The notes below the pieces were generated by a model. The model was not told the DNA's origin. It did no database searches and saw only the letters and a list, made by a program, of their open reading frames with translations. Below, in pieces: positions 1 through 7,971 of a stretch of 47,284 nucleotides of DNA. The stretch spans positions 1 through 47,284 of the forward strand of contig LSIB01000186.1 in assembly GCA_001556025.1 (NCBI GenBank). The letters are read 5' to 3'. The position numbers and the translations under genes are program-made. The first letter of the stretch is position 1. Every line of letters begins with the position of its first letter. Source of the stretch: Rhizobiales bacterium CCH3-A5 (GTDB lineage Bacteria > Pseudomonadota > Alphaproteobacteria > Rhizobiales > Beijerinckiaceae).

Positions 1-293
1 GCCTGGCGGGGCTCGCCGGAGCGACCAAGGCGATCGTCTTCCAGCTCGCCTCGCTCACCGACGTGCACTGGTCGATGTCGGGCGAAGTGGTGCTGATGAC
101 GCTGGTCGGCGGACTCGGCACCGTCTTCGGGCCGATCGCGGGCGCTCTCGTCATCGTCTCGATGCAGAACTATCTCGCCTCGCTCGGCGCCTGGGTGACG
201 GTGGTCCAGGGCGTGATCTTCGTGATCTGCGTGATGACCTTCCGCGAAGGCATCGTCGGCGTGATCTCGAAATGGATCAGGAAGCCGCTTTAG
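1..293 (+). CDS. livM: Branched-chain amino acid ABC transporter permease, LivM type (3' end only)
   Basis: The reading frame is open from base 3 and ends in TAG at 291-293; the 5' part lies outside the window. About 96 residues are visible. They contain the conserved permease segment GGLGTVFGPIAGA followed by a hydrophobic helix and a short basic C-terminus, the usual end of LivM-type inner-membrane permeases for branched-chain amino acids or related amides. A run of six T follows the stop (295-300) without a clear hairpin. It is the last ordinary chromosomal-type gene before the mobile region. LivH is less likely because the tail pattern matches LivM better. Confidence 0.8.
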   Translation, partial: LAGLAGATKAIVFQLASLTDVHWSMSGEVVLMTLVGGLGTVFGPIAGALVIVSMQNYLASLGAWVTVVQGVIFVICVMTFREGIVGVISKWIRKPL

Positions 294-318
294 GTTTTTT
301 GCTCCCGCAACAGACGCC

Positions 319-410
319 GTCATCCTGGGCGAGCGAAGCTCGACCGGGATCACGAGGCGCCGCCGAACCCTATGATGGATCCCGGGCTTCGCGGCTTCGC
401 CGCCCGCCCA
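319..410. repeat. REP-like intergenic palindromic repeat interrupted by IS110
   Basis: The segment starts with GTCATCCTGGGCGAGCGAAG and contains ATGGATCCCGGGC and a GCGGCTTCGCCGC stem. It ends in CGCCCGCCCAG, where such repeats would normally close with GATGAC. The closing CCGGGATGAC occurs at 1494-1503, on the far side of the transposase gene. Intergenic repeats of this type are common in Hyphomicrobiales. The split suggests that the element inserted into the repeat. Confidence 0.55.
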
Positions 411-429
411 GCAACTGTGTGCTGCGGTG

Positions 430-1374
430 TCAAGCGTGAGCTGGATCGTATGTGGTGTCGGCCTTGATGAGGGCGTTGAGGATTGTGACGAGCTTTCGTC
501 CGACAGCGGTGAGTGCGACCTTGTTTGCTTTTCCCTTGGCGATGAGGCGGTCGTAGAGGGCCTTGAAGCGGCCGTGTCGCCTGGCCGCCAGGGCGGCCAT
601 ATGGAGCAGGTCGCGCAAGGCCTTGCGCCCGCCCCAGCAGCGACGCTTCCCGCGCATGGCGCCGGAGTCGCAGGCGTGCGGGGCGACGCCGATCAAGGCG
701 GCCGCGCCGCGCCGGTCGAGTGCTCCGAACTCGGGAGCCTTGAGCGCATAGGCCGCCGAAACGATCGTGCCGAAGCCTGGCAGCGAGCGGGCGATCGTGA
801 CGCGCCGCGCCAGCGCCGGAGCCAGTGCGAGCTCGCTCTCGAGGCGGCGCGCATAGGCGGCGATCCGGTGGGAGAGTTCGCCCAGTGCCTTTGCCATCTC
901 GGCCACGATCTCGTCATGGCCGAGCCGCTCCATCTGCTTTGCTTGCGTCTTCAGGCGCTTGCGCTCCTCGACCAGCTGGGCCCTGCGGTCGAACAGGGCC
1001 TGAGCCCGGGATGCCTGCGGATCGATCGGCCCGCTGCGCCGCAGCTCCAGCCGTTCGCCCATCAGCGCCAGCATGCGCGCATCGACCCGGTCGGTCTTGG
1101 CGAGCAGGCCCGCCGCGCGGGCGAACTCCCGGGCCCGCCGTGGATTGACCCGCGCATGGGCGATCCCGGCCTGCGCCAGAACCTCGCTCAGCATCCGATC
1201 ATAGACGCTGGTCGCCTCGAACACGACCAGCGCTTCATCCGTGCCCGCCAGTGCGGCGAGCTTGCGACACCCGCCCGGCGTGTTCGGAAAGGTCACATGC
1301 CGACCACGCCCCGAAACGAAGACGTCGAGACGCTCCTTGGAAACATCGACGCCGATCACAAATCCCTGCATCAT
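430..1374 (-). CDS. IS110-family transposase (DEDD recombinase)
   Basis: About 314 residues, a normal length for the family. The N-terminal RuvC-like domain starts GFVIGVDVSKERLDV. Counting from the second Met, the acidic residues are D9, E52 (in VFEATS), and D94 and D97 (in KTDRVDA). The C-terminal Transposase_20 domain has PGFGTIVSAAYAL and a GVAPHACDSGAMRGKR segment with the nucleophile serine (DSG). The frame extends upstream to 1521, but homology starts at two adjacent Met codons (1374 and 1371), so the start is placed there. The C-terminal pattern fits the IS110 rather than the IS1111 subgroup. The gene looks intact. Confidence 0.88.
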   Translation of the reverse strand: MMQGFVIGVDVSKERLDVFVSGRGRHVTFPNTPGGCRKLAALAGTDEALVVFEATSVYDRMLSEVLAQAGIAHARVNPRRAREFARAAGLLAKTDRVDARMLALMGERLELRRSGPIDPQASRAQALFDRRAQLVEERKRLKTQAKQMERLGHDEIVAEMAKALGELSHRIAAYARRLESELALAPALARRVTIARSLPGFGTIVSAAYALKAPEFGALDRRGAAALIGVAPHACDSGAMRGKRRCWGGRKALRDLLHMAALAARRHGRFKALYDRLIAKGKANKVALTAVGRKLVTILNALIKADTTYDPAHA

Positions 1375-1493
1375 GTCGCTCGTCCCTGCCTTGTCGTGGG
1401 GATCGCCGCTCGCAACGGCGCGCCCGATCAACTGTTCGGGCTCAAACCAACGGTGCGGACGGGGCCTCTGCTGGGCAGCGGTCTCGACAGACT
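1375..1493 (-). ncRNA. Candidate bridge-RNA region of the IS110 element
   Basis: This is the non-coding stretch between the transposase start and the inferred element end. In the IS110 subgroup the bridge RNA is made from the end upstream of the transposase gene, which here is this segment on the minus strand. I did not establish a fold or the two guide loops by eye, so the call rests on position only. Confidence 0.3.
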
Positions 1494-1594
1494 CCGGGAT
1501 GACACAGGCTCCCGTCCGCACCTAACCTCGCCCAAATCAGCGAAGTCAGCCACAGACAAGGATGACTGCGAGGTTCGGGGAAAAAGCCCCCACC

Positions 1595-1699
1595 CTACTT
1601 CACCAGCTTCAGCACCTCGCGAAAGCGGGGATGGTCGGCGCTTCGCAGCCATTCGAAGATCACCATCTCGGTGGTGACGATCTCGGCGCCGCGTACGTG
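1595..1699 (-). pseudogene. C-terminal fragment of an isochorismatase-like hydrolase
   Basis: Read on the minus strand, the last about 35 codons encode GAEIVTTEMVIFEWL, then HPRFREVLKLVK, and stop in TAG at 1597-1595. This matches the C-terminal end of isochorismatase-family cysteine hydrolases (TTEM.IFEWL motif). The rest of the gene is absent: upstream sequence switches to an unrelated glcF fragment. It is a short remnant with no start and cannot encode the hydrolase core. Confidence 0.6.
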
Positions 1700-1812
1700 C
1701 TGGAAGGCCCGCAGAGCTTCCCGCCGCCGGCCGAGCGCAAGCGCCGCGTCGCCTTGCTCTCCGGCTGCGCCCAGCCGGTGCTCGACCCCGCGATCAACGA
1801 GGCGACGATGCG
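1700..1812 (+). pseudogene. glcF: Internal fragment of glycolate oxidase iron-sulfur subunit gene
   Basis: The plus-strand frame reads RRVALLSGCAQPVLDPAINE with a proline-rich lead-in (FPPPAERK). This is the highly conserved internal segment of GlcF, the Fe-S subunit of glycolate oxidase. Only about 37 codons remain. On the left it abuts the isochorismatase remnant and on the right, near 1805-1818, a kinase remnant on the other strand. No start codon or ribosome-binding site belongs to it. Confidence 0.6.
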
Positions 1813-2337
1813 CTGCCGCAGGTCCGTCGCGAAGGATCGCGCCTCGGGGTTCTGGCGAACGCTGATGCCGATCAGTCCGGCGATGACGGCAAAGATGTTC
1901 TTGATGCGATGCGCAAGCTCGCGGCTCAGGAGTTCGTTCTGCTCGGCGGCTCGCTTGGCGTCGTCGATGTCAGTGCAGGTTCCGATCCAGCGGACGATTT
2001 CGCCCGCGTCGTCGCGGACCGGCAGGGCACGGCCCAGTGTCCAGCGATAGACACCGGAGCGGTGCCGCAGACGATACTCTACCTCGTAGGGCTCGCCGGT
2101 CTCCAGACTGTGCAGCCACCGCGCCCAGGCCCGTTCCTGGTCGTCAGGGTGGAACATACTGTTCCAGTCCTCACCGTCGGTCGATCCGTCGGATACGCCC
2201 GTGAACTCGTACCAGCGGGCGTTATAGTAGTCGTGGAAGCCGTCGGGCCGGGTCGACCAGACCATCTGAGGCATTGCGTCCGTCAAGATGGCGAGCATCT
2301 GCGGGTTGTCGTCGAAAATCCGTCTCGCGCTCGTCAC
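1813..2337 (-). pseudogene. PAS-domain HWE-type sensor histidine kinase, N-terminal fragment
   Basis: The frame starts with MTSARRIFDD and encodes a PAS domain (residues about 13-125, with WSTRPDGFHDYYN and HPDDQERAW). It then gives the first helix of an HWE/HisKA_2 kinase with ELAHRIKNIFAVI; the His is the expected phospho-acceptor. Homology stops at DLRQRI, where the DNA becomes glcF antisense. The frame continues to 1660 as a nonsense tail. The catalytic ATPase domain is missing, so it cannot work as a kinase. Confidence 0.75.
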
Positions 2338-2383
2338 CTGGCCCCGCTTGCTATCCTATCCCCTTGTCTCGGCTAACATATCG

Positions 2384-2415
2384 GCTTGCGTACAGGAATG
2401 TCTTTTGACGCAAGC
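2384..2415. repeat. Inverted repeat at the edge of the mobile backbone
   Basis: GCTTGCGT (2384-2391) and ACGCAAGC (2408-2415) form a perfect 8-bp inverted repeat with a 16-base spacer, in a less GC-rich stretch (about 2340-2470) between the gene fragments and the GC-rich mobile backbone. CGGCTAACATA just left and AGCCGAACATA just right are further related words. It could be a recombinase or regulator site or a degraded element end. The type is not identified. Confidence 0.35.
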
Positions 2416-2605
2416 TGACAGACTTGGGACAGCCGAACATAAGGAGAAATTAGCAGGAGCAAGGAGCTAGGTCTGCTCGCCGATCGGCCATCCCGGTGAC
2501 GCTGACGCTCAACCGCTGCCATCGCAATCCCGGCCCGTCGTCCTGAGCAGGGCTGGCGCCCCGCTCGTCCATCCGGACCGAGATGCTCGGCCGCAGTTGC
2601 ACCAG

Positions 2606-2662
2606 CCTGTCCGCTCCGCGGGCCGGGGAGGGGTCTTCGGGAAGAAGACTGAACCGGACAGG
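2606..2662 (+). promoter_or_regulatory. Structured 5' leader of the ParB-like gene
   Basis: Two nested stems are visible. The outer is CCTGTCCG (2606-2613) with CGGACAGG (2655-2662). The inner is GTCTTC (2633-2638) with GAAGAC (2644-2649) around GGGAA. The structure ends about 40 bases before the ATG at 2703. The GC-rich gap 2471-2702 contains no convincing gene. Confidence 0.45.
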
Positions 2663-2702
2663 TCGAGGCCTTGGTCCGGCATCCTCGAAAAGGAGCGTTC
2701 CC

Positions 2703-4379
2703 ATGCATCTCATGAAAGTCGACCCGCGTGCGCTGAAGGTGAATTCCGATCGCTCGCGCCAGACGAAATCCACCCCGCAGGCCGACGCGCTGCTGCTGGC
2801 GACGATCAAGGCGGTCGGCCTCGTCCAGCCGCCGGTGATCGCGCCGGAGACCGATGGCGGCAATGGCTACGTCATCGAATCCGGGCATCGGCGCGTAAAG
2901 CAGGCGATCGCGGCCGGTCTGGAGGAAATCGACGTGATCCTGGTCGATGCCGCCAACGACAATGGCGCGATGCGCAGCATGGTCGAGAACATCGCCCGAG
3001 AGCCCTTGAACCCGGTCGATCAGTGGCGGGCGATCGAGCGGCTCGTCGCGCTCGGCTGGACGGAAGAAGCGATCGGCATCGCGCTCGCACTGCCGGTGCG
3101 CCAGATCAAGAAGCTCAGGCTGCTGGCGAATGTGCTTCCGGTCATGCTCGATCACATGGCCAAGGGCGACATGCCCAACGAGCAGCAGCTTCGCGCGATC
3201 GCGGCCGCCAATCTCGACGAACAGCGCGAGGTCTGGAAGGCGCAGAAGCCGAAGAAGGGCGACCCGCAGGTGTCCTGGTGGAGCGTGGCGAATGCTCTGT
3301 CGAAGAAGCGCATGTATGCGCGCGACGCGAGTTTTGGCGACGATCTGGCCCAGGCCTATGGCATCTCTTGGGTCGAGGATCTGTTCGCGCCGGCCGACGA
3401 GGACAGCCGCTACACCACCAATGTCGAAGGGTTCCTCGGCGCGCAGCAGGAATGGATGACCATCCACCTGCCCAAGCGCGGCGTCATCACCGACGTCAAC
3501 AACTATGGCTCGGTCGTGCTGCCGCCGAAGGCTGAGCGGGTCTATGGCAAGCCGGGCAAAAGCGATCGCACCGCGATGTATCTCGACCGCGAGGGCAAGG
3601 TGCAGAGCGTAAACTTTCGGCTGCTGGAGCCGAAGAAGAAGAGCTTGGACGATGCGGAGGGCGACGATGCCATCGTGATGGCCAAGCCCCGCCCGGACGT
3701 GACCCGGAAGGGCGTCGAGATGATCGGCGATCTGCGCACCGATGCGCTGCACGAAGCGCTGGCGCGGGCCCCGATTGAGGACGACACGCTGATGGCTCTG
3801 CTCGTGCTCGCGCTCGCCGGCCGCAACATCTCGGTCCAGTCCGGCGCGTCCGACGACGTCTACGGTTTCGCCCGAATGGAGCGTCATGCCGTGCAACTGG
3901 TCGATGGCGACGGCAAGCTCACCTTCGACCGCGACACCCTGCGCGTCGCGGCACGGTCCGCCCTGATCGACGTCCTCTCGGCTCGCGAGAACCGGACGAA
4001 AAGCGGCATCGTCGCGCGCCTTGCCGGCGACGCGATCGGGGCCGACGGGTTCCTGCCGACGATGGGCACGGAAGAGTTCCTGTCGTGTCTGTCGCGCCAG
4101 GCGCTGGAGCGCTCCTGCAAGGATACGCCCGTGCTTCCGCGCGCCCGGGTCAAGGATACGCGCGCTGCGCTTGTCGAGCATTTCAAGGAGCAGCGCTTCG
4201 TTCATCCGTCGGCGGCGTTCGCGCCGGCCGCGGCCGAGGTCGCGAGCTGGCGGTCCAAGAGCGTCGATTCCGGAGACACCGCCACCGGCGACGACGAGAA
4301 CGGGTCCGATGATGCAGTCGCGCCCGACGACGTCGATCTCGACACCGTCGACGAGGCCTACCGCGTCGCGGCGGAATAG
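2703..4379 (+). CDS. Large ParB/RepB/Spo0J-family protein of a mobile-element backbone
   Basis: 558 residues. The start at 2703 is chosen because AGGAG lies 8 bases upstream and homology begins there; the open frame extends back to 2583. The N-terminal ParB-like nuclease domain (about residues 15-110) contains ESGHRRVKQAI and MVENIAREPLNPVDQWRAIERL, followed by a helix-turn-helix-like part (WTEEAIGIALALPVRQIKKLRLLA). The long C-terminal half is rich in acidic residues near its end. Such proteins are common in alphaproteobacterial integrative elements and plasmids together with DUF736 and ArdC. It is distinct from the canonical ParB at 11471, so it is probably not the main centromere-binding protein. 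Role unproven. Confidence 0.8.
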   Translation: MHLMKVDPRALKVNSDRSRQTKSTPQADALLLATIKAVGLVQPPVIAPETDGGNGYVIESGHRRVKQAIAAGLEEIDVILVDAANDNGAMRSMVENIAREPLNPVDQWRAIERLVALGWTEEAIGIALALPVRQIKKLRLLANVLPVMLDHMAKGDMPNEQQLRAIAAANLDEQREVWKAQKPKKGDPQVSWWSVANALSKKRMYARDASFGDDLAQAYGISWVEDLFAPADEDSRYTTNVEGFLGAQQEWMTIHLPKRGVITDVNNYGSVVLPPKAERVYGKPGKSDRTAMYLDREGKVQSVNFRLLEPKKKSLDDAEGDDAIVMAKPRPDVTRKGVEMIGDLRTDALHEALARAPIEDDTLMALLVLALAGRNISVQSGASDDVYGFARMERHAVQLVDGDGKLTFDRDTLRVAARSALIDVLSARENRTKSGIVARLAGDAIGADGFLPTMGTEEFLSCLSRQALERSCKDTPVLPRARVKDTRAALVEHFKEQRFVHPSAAFAPAAAEVASWRSKSVDSGDTATGDDENGSDDAVAPDDVDLDTVDEAYRVAAE

Positions 4380-4412
4380 CTCCGACCACTTCACTCACGT
4401 CCGATCGACTTC

Positions 4413-4439
4413 CCGCCGCCGGCCTCGTGCCGGCGGCGG
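4413..4439 (+). terminator. Strong GC hairpin after the ParB-like gene
   Basis: CCGCCGCCGGC (4413-4423) pairs perfectly with GCCGGCGGCGG (4429-4439) around a CTCGT loop, followed by TTTCGC. An 11-bp stem with a short T run is consistent with termination or attenuation between 2703-4379 and the next operon. Confidence 0.6.
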
Positions 4440-4475
4440 TTTCGCTTCCACGCAGCGCCGTCACGGAGGACAAAC

Positions 4476-4949
4476 ATGTCCGCGCACGCAATCTACGATC
4501 ATGCACCCATCGGCTCGACCATCGCCTGGTCCGACGGCACGCCGCGCCCGCCCGAGCGCTTTACCAGGAAACTTGCGGCTTGGCTGACCAACAACGGCAG
4601 GGGCCGACTGATCCGAAAGCAGCCCGGCAGGGGCATGGGAAATCTCAGCCTGTCGGCCAGCTTCACCTTGCACGAAGCCGATTTTGGCGCAGGCGGTGTC
4701 ATCGCGCTTCGGGTCCATCGCACCTTCTCGCTCGGCTCCTCGCTGCGCTTCAGCGTGATCGAGCGGCCCGCGATCGGGTCCGTGCGTGTCTTCGATCGTG
4801 CCGGCGAGGATGCCGAACTCGTCCATCTCGCACCGCATCGGCTGGCGGCGGAGGAATGGCTCTCCCGTCATGGCTATCTACAGGCAGTGCTCGAAGAGAT
4901 CACCGTCGACGAGGTCGGCGCCGCCATCGTCGAGGGGAGGGCGGCATGA
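4476..4949 (+). CDS. Conserved hypothetical protein of the mobile backbone
   Basis: 157 residues, preceded by GGAGG 7 bases before the ATG. No catalytic motif or membrane segment is visible. The middle (LSLSASFTLHEADFG and ALRVHRTFSLGSSLRFSVIE) alternates hydrophobic and polar residues like a beta-sheet protein. The gene overlaps the next by ATGA, so they are translationally coupled. Function unknown. Confidence 0.7.
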   Translation: MSAHAIYDHAPIGSTIAWSDGTPRPPERFTRKLAAWLTNNGRGRLIRKQPGRGMGNLSLSASFTLHEADFGAGGVIALRVHRTFSLGSSLRFSVIERPAIGSVRVFDRAGEDAELVHLAPHRLAAEEWLSRHGYLQAVLEEITVDEVGAAIVEGRAA

Positions 4950-5839
4950 AAGCCGCCTTCGAATACGACACCGCGACCGATGCGGCTCCTGCAAATCCAG
5001 AGGTCGAGTTCGGACGGTCGGCTGAGGGTTTCCCGGTCGCCCGCTTCGGCGACAGTGCCTTCGCCATGCTGCCGGCGCGGGACGGGCGGCACTATCTCGC
5101 GACGGGCTGGCGGATCGCACGGCCACTCGCGGAATGGCGTCGGTCCGATTTTTACGGCCACTCCGGCAGCCTAGAGAATGAAGCCGCGTTTCGCGCCAGG
5201 GTCCTGGAGCATGCTGAGCATCAGCGTGAGAAGACGGCGCTTGGTCGCAAGGACATCCACAGCAGGGCGCAGACGCCATGGGGGATCTCCCAAGGCGCGA
5301 CTGTCTACGGCGAGGGTGTCGAATCCCATTCGACCGCCGGGCATGGCGGCTTCAAGCTCTCGGCAGAGTGGAACGGACAGGTGCATCCGCTTCTCCGTGA
5401 AAAGAACGGCTGGTACGAGGAGGACTGCGCTTGGGCGATCGTCGCCATCACCTTCCCCGACCTCTTCACTGGTTTCGAGCGGCGCTGCGCCGAGCGCTCG
5501 GTCAAGGATAGCTGGCCCGACGCATGGGAGACGATGTTCGGCGTCGTGCTCGGACCGGGTGAATCCTATGAGAAGGACCGGCGGGCTTTTCATGAAGCAC
5601 ATGCCGGCGACTGGATCGTGGTTTCGGCGATCGCGTCCGGACATCACGAGGGGTTTGTCGAGTGCGTCGCCACACCCGGCGGCCGGCGCGGCGCCGGGAC
5701 CGAGGAGCGTCGCTTTCTTGTTGCTGCGGACGAGTACGCAGTCGGCCGGTTCGGCTTCGTTATCGATTCGAGACGTCATGCTGTCTATGGCGGTCCTTCC
5801 AGCTTCATCGGCTGGCAAAGCAGAGCTTCGCGGTCATGA
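4946..5839 (+). CDS. DUF7007-like conserved protein
   Basis: 297 residues; the start overlaps the previous stop (ATGA) behind GAGGGGAGGG. It carries TPWGISQGATVYGEGV and STAGHGGFKLS, the pattern I associate with DUF7007 proteins found near ArdC/ParB genes of rhizobial mobile elements. No signal peptide is seen. It ends in an ATGA overlap with the following small coiled-coil gene, making a three-gene operon 4476-6159. The biochemical function is not known; the domain name is from memory of the motif. Confidence 0.65.
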   Translation: MKAAFEYDTATDAAPANPEVEFGRSAEGFPVARFGDSAFAMLPARDGRHYLATGWRIARPLAEWRRSDFYGHSGSLENEAAFRARVLEHAEHQREKTALGRKDIHSRAQTPWGISQGATVYGEGVESHSTAGHGGFKLSAEWNGQVHPLLREKNGWYEEDCAWAIVAITFPDLFTGFERRCAERSVKDSWPDAWETMFGVVLGPGESYEKDRRAFHEAHAGDWIVVSAIASGHHEGFVECVATPGGRRGAGTEERRFLVAADEYAVGRFGFVIDSRRHAVYGGPSSFIGWQSRASRS

Positions 5840-6159
5840 TCGCGCCCGAGACATTGGCGCAGCTCTCTCGCATGGAGGAAGCGCGCCGGCAGGTCCAGCG
5901 CCAGCTCGAGCTGATCGACCGGCAGATCACGCGCCGCGCAACCGCGCTAGTCCCGCGGCAGCGCAAACGCCACGGCGATCGCCGAGGGACATCGTCCGAC
6001 ATGTGCATAGTGTTGGAACGCTATCGCTCGACGCATGCTGCGCTGACGGCCGAGCGTCAGCCGGAGATCGAGGCGCTGTCGCGCAAACTCTCGCGGCAGG
6101 ACCAGGCCATCGCCGCCCATCACGAGCGTCAACAGATAGCGCTTTCGCGCGCGGCGTGA
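5836..6159 (+). CDS. Small coiled-coil protein of the mobile backbone
   Basis: 107 residues from the ATG at 5836, which overlaps the previous stop. An upstream in-frame extension to 5662 is rejected because it lies inside the preceding gene. The sequence is charged and helical (MEEARRQVQRQLELIDRQI and LSRKLSRQDQAIAAHHERQQ), suggesting two coiled-coil helices separated by a basic stretch. No known domain recognised. Third gene of the 4476-6159 operon. Confidence 0.65.
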   Translation: MIAPETLAQLSRMEEARRQVQRQLELIDRQITRRATALVPRQRKRHGDRRGTSSDMCIVLERYRSTHAALTAERQPEIEALSRKLSRQDQAIAAHHERQQIALSRAA

Positions 6160-6561
6160 CCGGGCGATGCGGGGGTCGGCCGTTGCAGGTCCGTCAGATC
6201 CGAGGCGCTCGGCGGCGCATGGCTGCGAGGCCTTAAGTGTCCGTTTCGGTTGCGTCATTGAGGCGAGGCCGGGCTGGCCCTCGTCCTCTCGGGTTTGCTG
6301 CGGTCTGAACCGTCGGCCATGCGCTTCAAGGCCGCGTGCCGCGCCGCGTGGCGGCCGGCCTTCGCCGATCTCGCAGACGAGGCGCAGCGTCCTTCGCGAG
6401 GGCTTACGCCCTGCTTGGTCGCAAGCCTCGTCCGCTCGCCTGGCATAGGCCGGGCCCTGATGCGCCAGGGCTTTCGACGGTTCGGGTCGACCGCACCCGA
6501 GGGGACGACGGCCAAGCGCCGATCCGGCTCCGAGGGCGCAACCGAAGAAAGGACTTTTTCC
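6160..6561 (+). other. 402-base GC-rich leader without a gene
   Basis: Frames through this gap are alternate-frame readings without family features or ribosome-binding sites. Small perfect stems are present, for example AGGGC-TTAC-GCCCT near 6398 and GCCCTG-ATGCGC-CAGGGC near 6453. The segment ends in GAAGAAAGGA, the ribosome-binding site of the next gene. Several backbone genes of this element have long GC-rich leaders of this sort. Confidence 0.4.
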
Positions 6562-7149
6562 ATGGCCAAGACCGCACATTCACCCCGCCAGACCGCCCGC
6601 GTCGTGCCGCTCCGCAAAAGCACGACCATCGAAATGACCCGGCTCGTCTGCCCTGACACGCAGCAGGCCATCCTGATCTCCGAGAGTTTCGGGCTGCCGG
6701 TCCTAGACGGGGAGGGCATCCGCGACCTGCACGAGCGGCTGATCGTCGAGACGGCCGCCTGCCTGCAGGACGGGCTCGGCGAGCGGGCGATGCAGATCCA
6801 CCTGCAGCGCATCGTCGGGGCCTATATCGGTTCGGCCCATGGCGCCGGACAGTTTTACTCCCGCGCGGTCACCGAAGCGCGCGACGCCACCGCCAAATCG
6901 GCCTGCGACGCTCGCGACGAGGATGTCGATGGCCCGGTCGGCTTCGACGGCCCCGCCCAGCGCAAGCGAGAATTCGCCGCCGACATGGGAGTCCAGGCCC
7001 ACGCGCTGCTGATGGCCGCTGAGGGCGCTGTCGCCGCCTACGAGCAGGTCATCGGCGAGAGGTGGAAGCCCTTCGAGCGAGCCGCCGAGACGACGGGTCC
7101 TTCTGTCGATCGCAAGGCGGCCGCGGCCCAGATGGCGGCGTTCGGCTGA
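6562..7149 (+). CDS. Conserved hypothetical protein of the mobile backbone
   Basis: 195 residues from the ATG at 6562 behind GAAGAAAGGA. The open frame reaches back to 6295 but the extra part is Arg-rich leader translation, so the shorter start is chosen. The protein is mostly helical and charged, with no Cys pair, signal peptide or membrane helix. It lies alone between the three-gene operon and the convergent toxin-antitoxin pair. I do not recognise a function; the position suggests an accessory protein of the conjugative or plasmid backbone. Confidence 0.65.
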   Translation: MAKTAHSPRQTARVVPLRKSTTIEMTRLVCPDTQQAILISESFGLPVLDGEGIRDLHERLIVETAACLQDGLGERAMQIHLQRIVGAYIGSAHGAGQFYSRAVTEARDATAKSACDARDEDVDGPVGFDGPAQRKREFAADMGVQAHALLMAAEGAVAAYEQVIGERWKPFERAAETTGPSVDRKAAAAQMAAFG

Positions 7150-7213
7150 GCCGGCGCGAGCGGGGCGCCAAGCCCCGCTCGCTATCTTATTGGCCAGTGG
7201 AACCGGCCACCGC

Positions 7214-7687
7214 TCAGCGCGCTCTTTTTCCGGCAGGCCGAAGCGGAAACCGGTCTGGATTATCATTCCACGGATCGAACACCACCGCGCCGGTCGCGCC
7301 GACATCCTTGGTGTTTCGTGTCACAAGGTAGAGTTCGTGTTCGATCGCGGTCGCCGCTAGCATCGTGTCGATCACCGGCGGCGGATGACCGCTCGTCCGC
7401 CTGATCTCTCCCGATATCCGTCCCCAGCCCAGCACCACCGGGTTGCCGACGCTGAGCATGCGATCCTGGAATCGTTGCGCCAGCGCATCGCGGGCAGCCT
7501 TGTATCTCGGCCGGTCGGGATGATCGGGGGCCAGGTTGAAAATCCCCTTGTCATATTCGGCCAGCGTCAGGACGCTGATGAAGAAGCTGTCCTCGGGCTG
7601 GTCGCGCGCCCATGCCTTGACCGACGGCGCACCATTGGGATTGATCAGCGCGGCAACGACGTTGGTGTCGAGAAGCCAGCCCTTCAA
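7214..7687 (-). CDS. vapC: VapC-type PIN-domain ribonuclease toxin
   Basis: 157 residues. PIN-domain acidic residues are visible: D7 in LLDTN, E44 in TLAEY, D107 in VIDTMLAATA and D128 in TRNTKD. VapC toxins cleave specific RNAs and are neutralised by the adjacent antitoxin. The gene starts inside the end of the antitoxin gene (4-base overlap, 7684-7687), the usual order of antitoxin then toxin. The length is slightly above the usual 130-145 because of a Lys/Arg-containing C-terminal tail. It probably stabilises the mobile element. Confidence 0.87.
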   Translation of the reverse strand: MKGWLLDTNVVAALINPNGAPSVKAWARDQPEDSFFISVLTLAEYDKGIFNLAPDHPDRPRYKAARDALAQRFQDRMLSVGNPVVLGWGRISGEIRRTSGHPPPVIDTMLAATAIEHELYLVTRNTKDVGATGAVVFDPWNDNPDRFPLRPAGKRAR

Positions 7688-7971
7688 AGCTCGACGTCCC
7701 GCCCGAAATCCGCTTCGCGACCCAGGTCGAGCCCATCGAGATGCAGGCTCTCCATGAATTCGACGAAGGGCGCCTGCGGACTCTGTGGAACCAGACGGTC
7801 GAATTCCTCGACGCTCATGACCACGACCGCATCATGGCCGCGCACGCTGACGCGTTGGGGACCATCGGTACGGGCGTGACGCACGACTTCGCTGAAGCGG
7901 GCCTTGGCGTCTTCCAGCTTCCATCGTCCCTGGGGCATCGCCTTGGCCTTTCGCGCAGCTCTCTTCGCCAT
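7684..7971 (-). CDS. vapB: Phd/YefM-family antitoxin, VapB partner
   Basis: 95 residues. The central part WKLEDAKARFSEVVRHA followed by GPQRVSVRGHDAVVVMSVEEFDRL is the Phd/YefM fold that binds DNA and the toxin. The C-terminal acidic tail would occupy the toxin groove. The N-terminus is Lys/Arg-rich. It is translated just before the PIN toxin with a 4-base overlap, and such antitoxins normally repress their own promoter. Confidence 0.85.
   Translation of the reverse strand: MAKRAARKAKAMPQGRWKLEDAKARFSEVVRHARTDGPQRVSVRGHDAVVVMSVEEFDRLVPQSPQAPFVEFMESLHLDGLDLGREADFGRDVEL

Larger units (their letters stand above)
411..1493 (-). mobile_element. IS110-family insertion sequence (approximate limits)
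   Basis: A single DEDD-type transposase gene is flanked by two parts of one REP-like palindrome. No long terminal inverted repeats are visible, as expected for IS110 elements. The limits are inferred from the interrupted palindrome and may be off by tens of bases. IS110 elements often choose REP-type targets, guided by a bridge RNA encoded in a non-coding end of the element. Confidence 0.6.

Noticed and set aside
427..1677. 416-codon plus-strand open frame over the IS110 gene
   Set aside because: It is the antisense reading of the transposase gene; Arg/Pro-rich, with no family motif.
2373..4394. 673-codon minus-strand open frame
   Set aside because: It is opposite the well-supported ParB-like gene and has the low-complexity composition of a GC-rich shadow frame.
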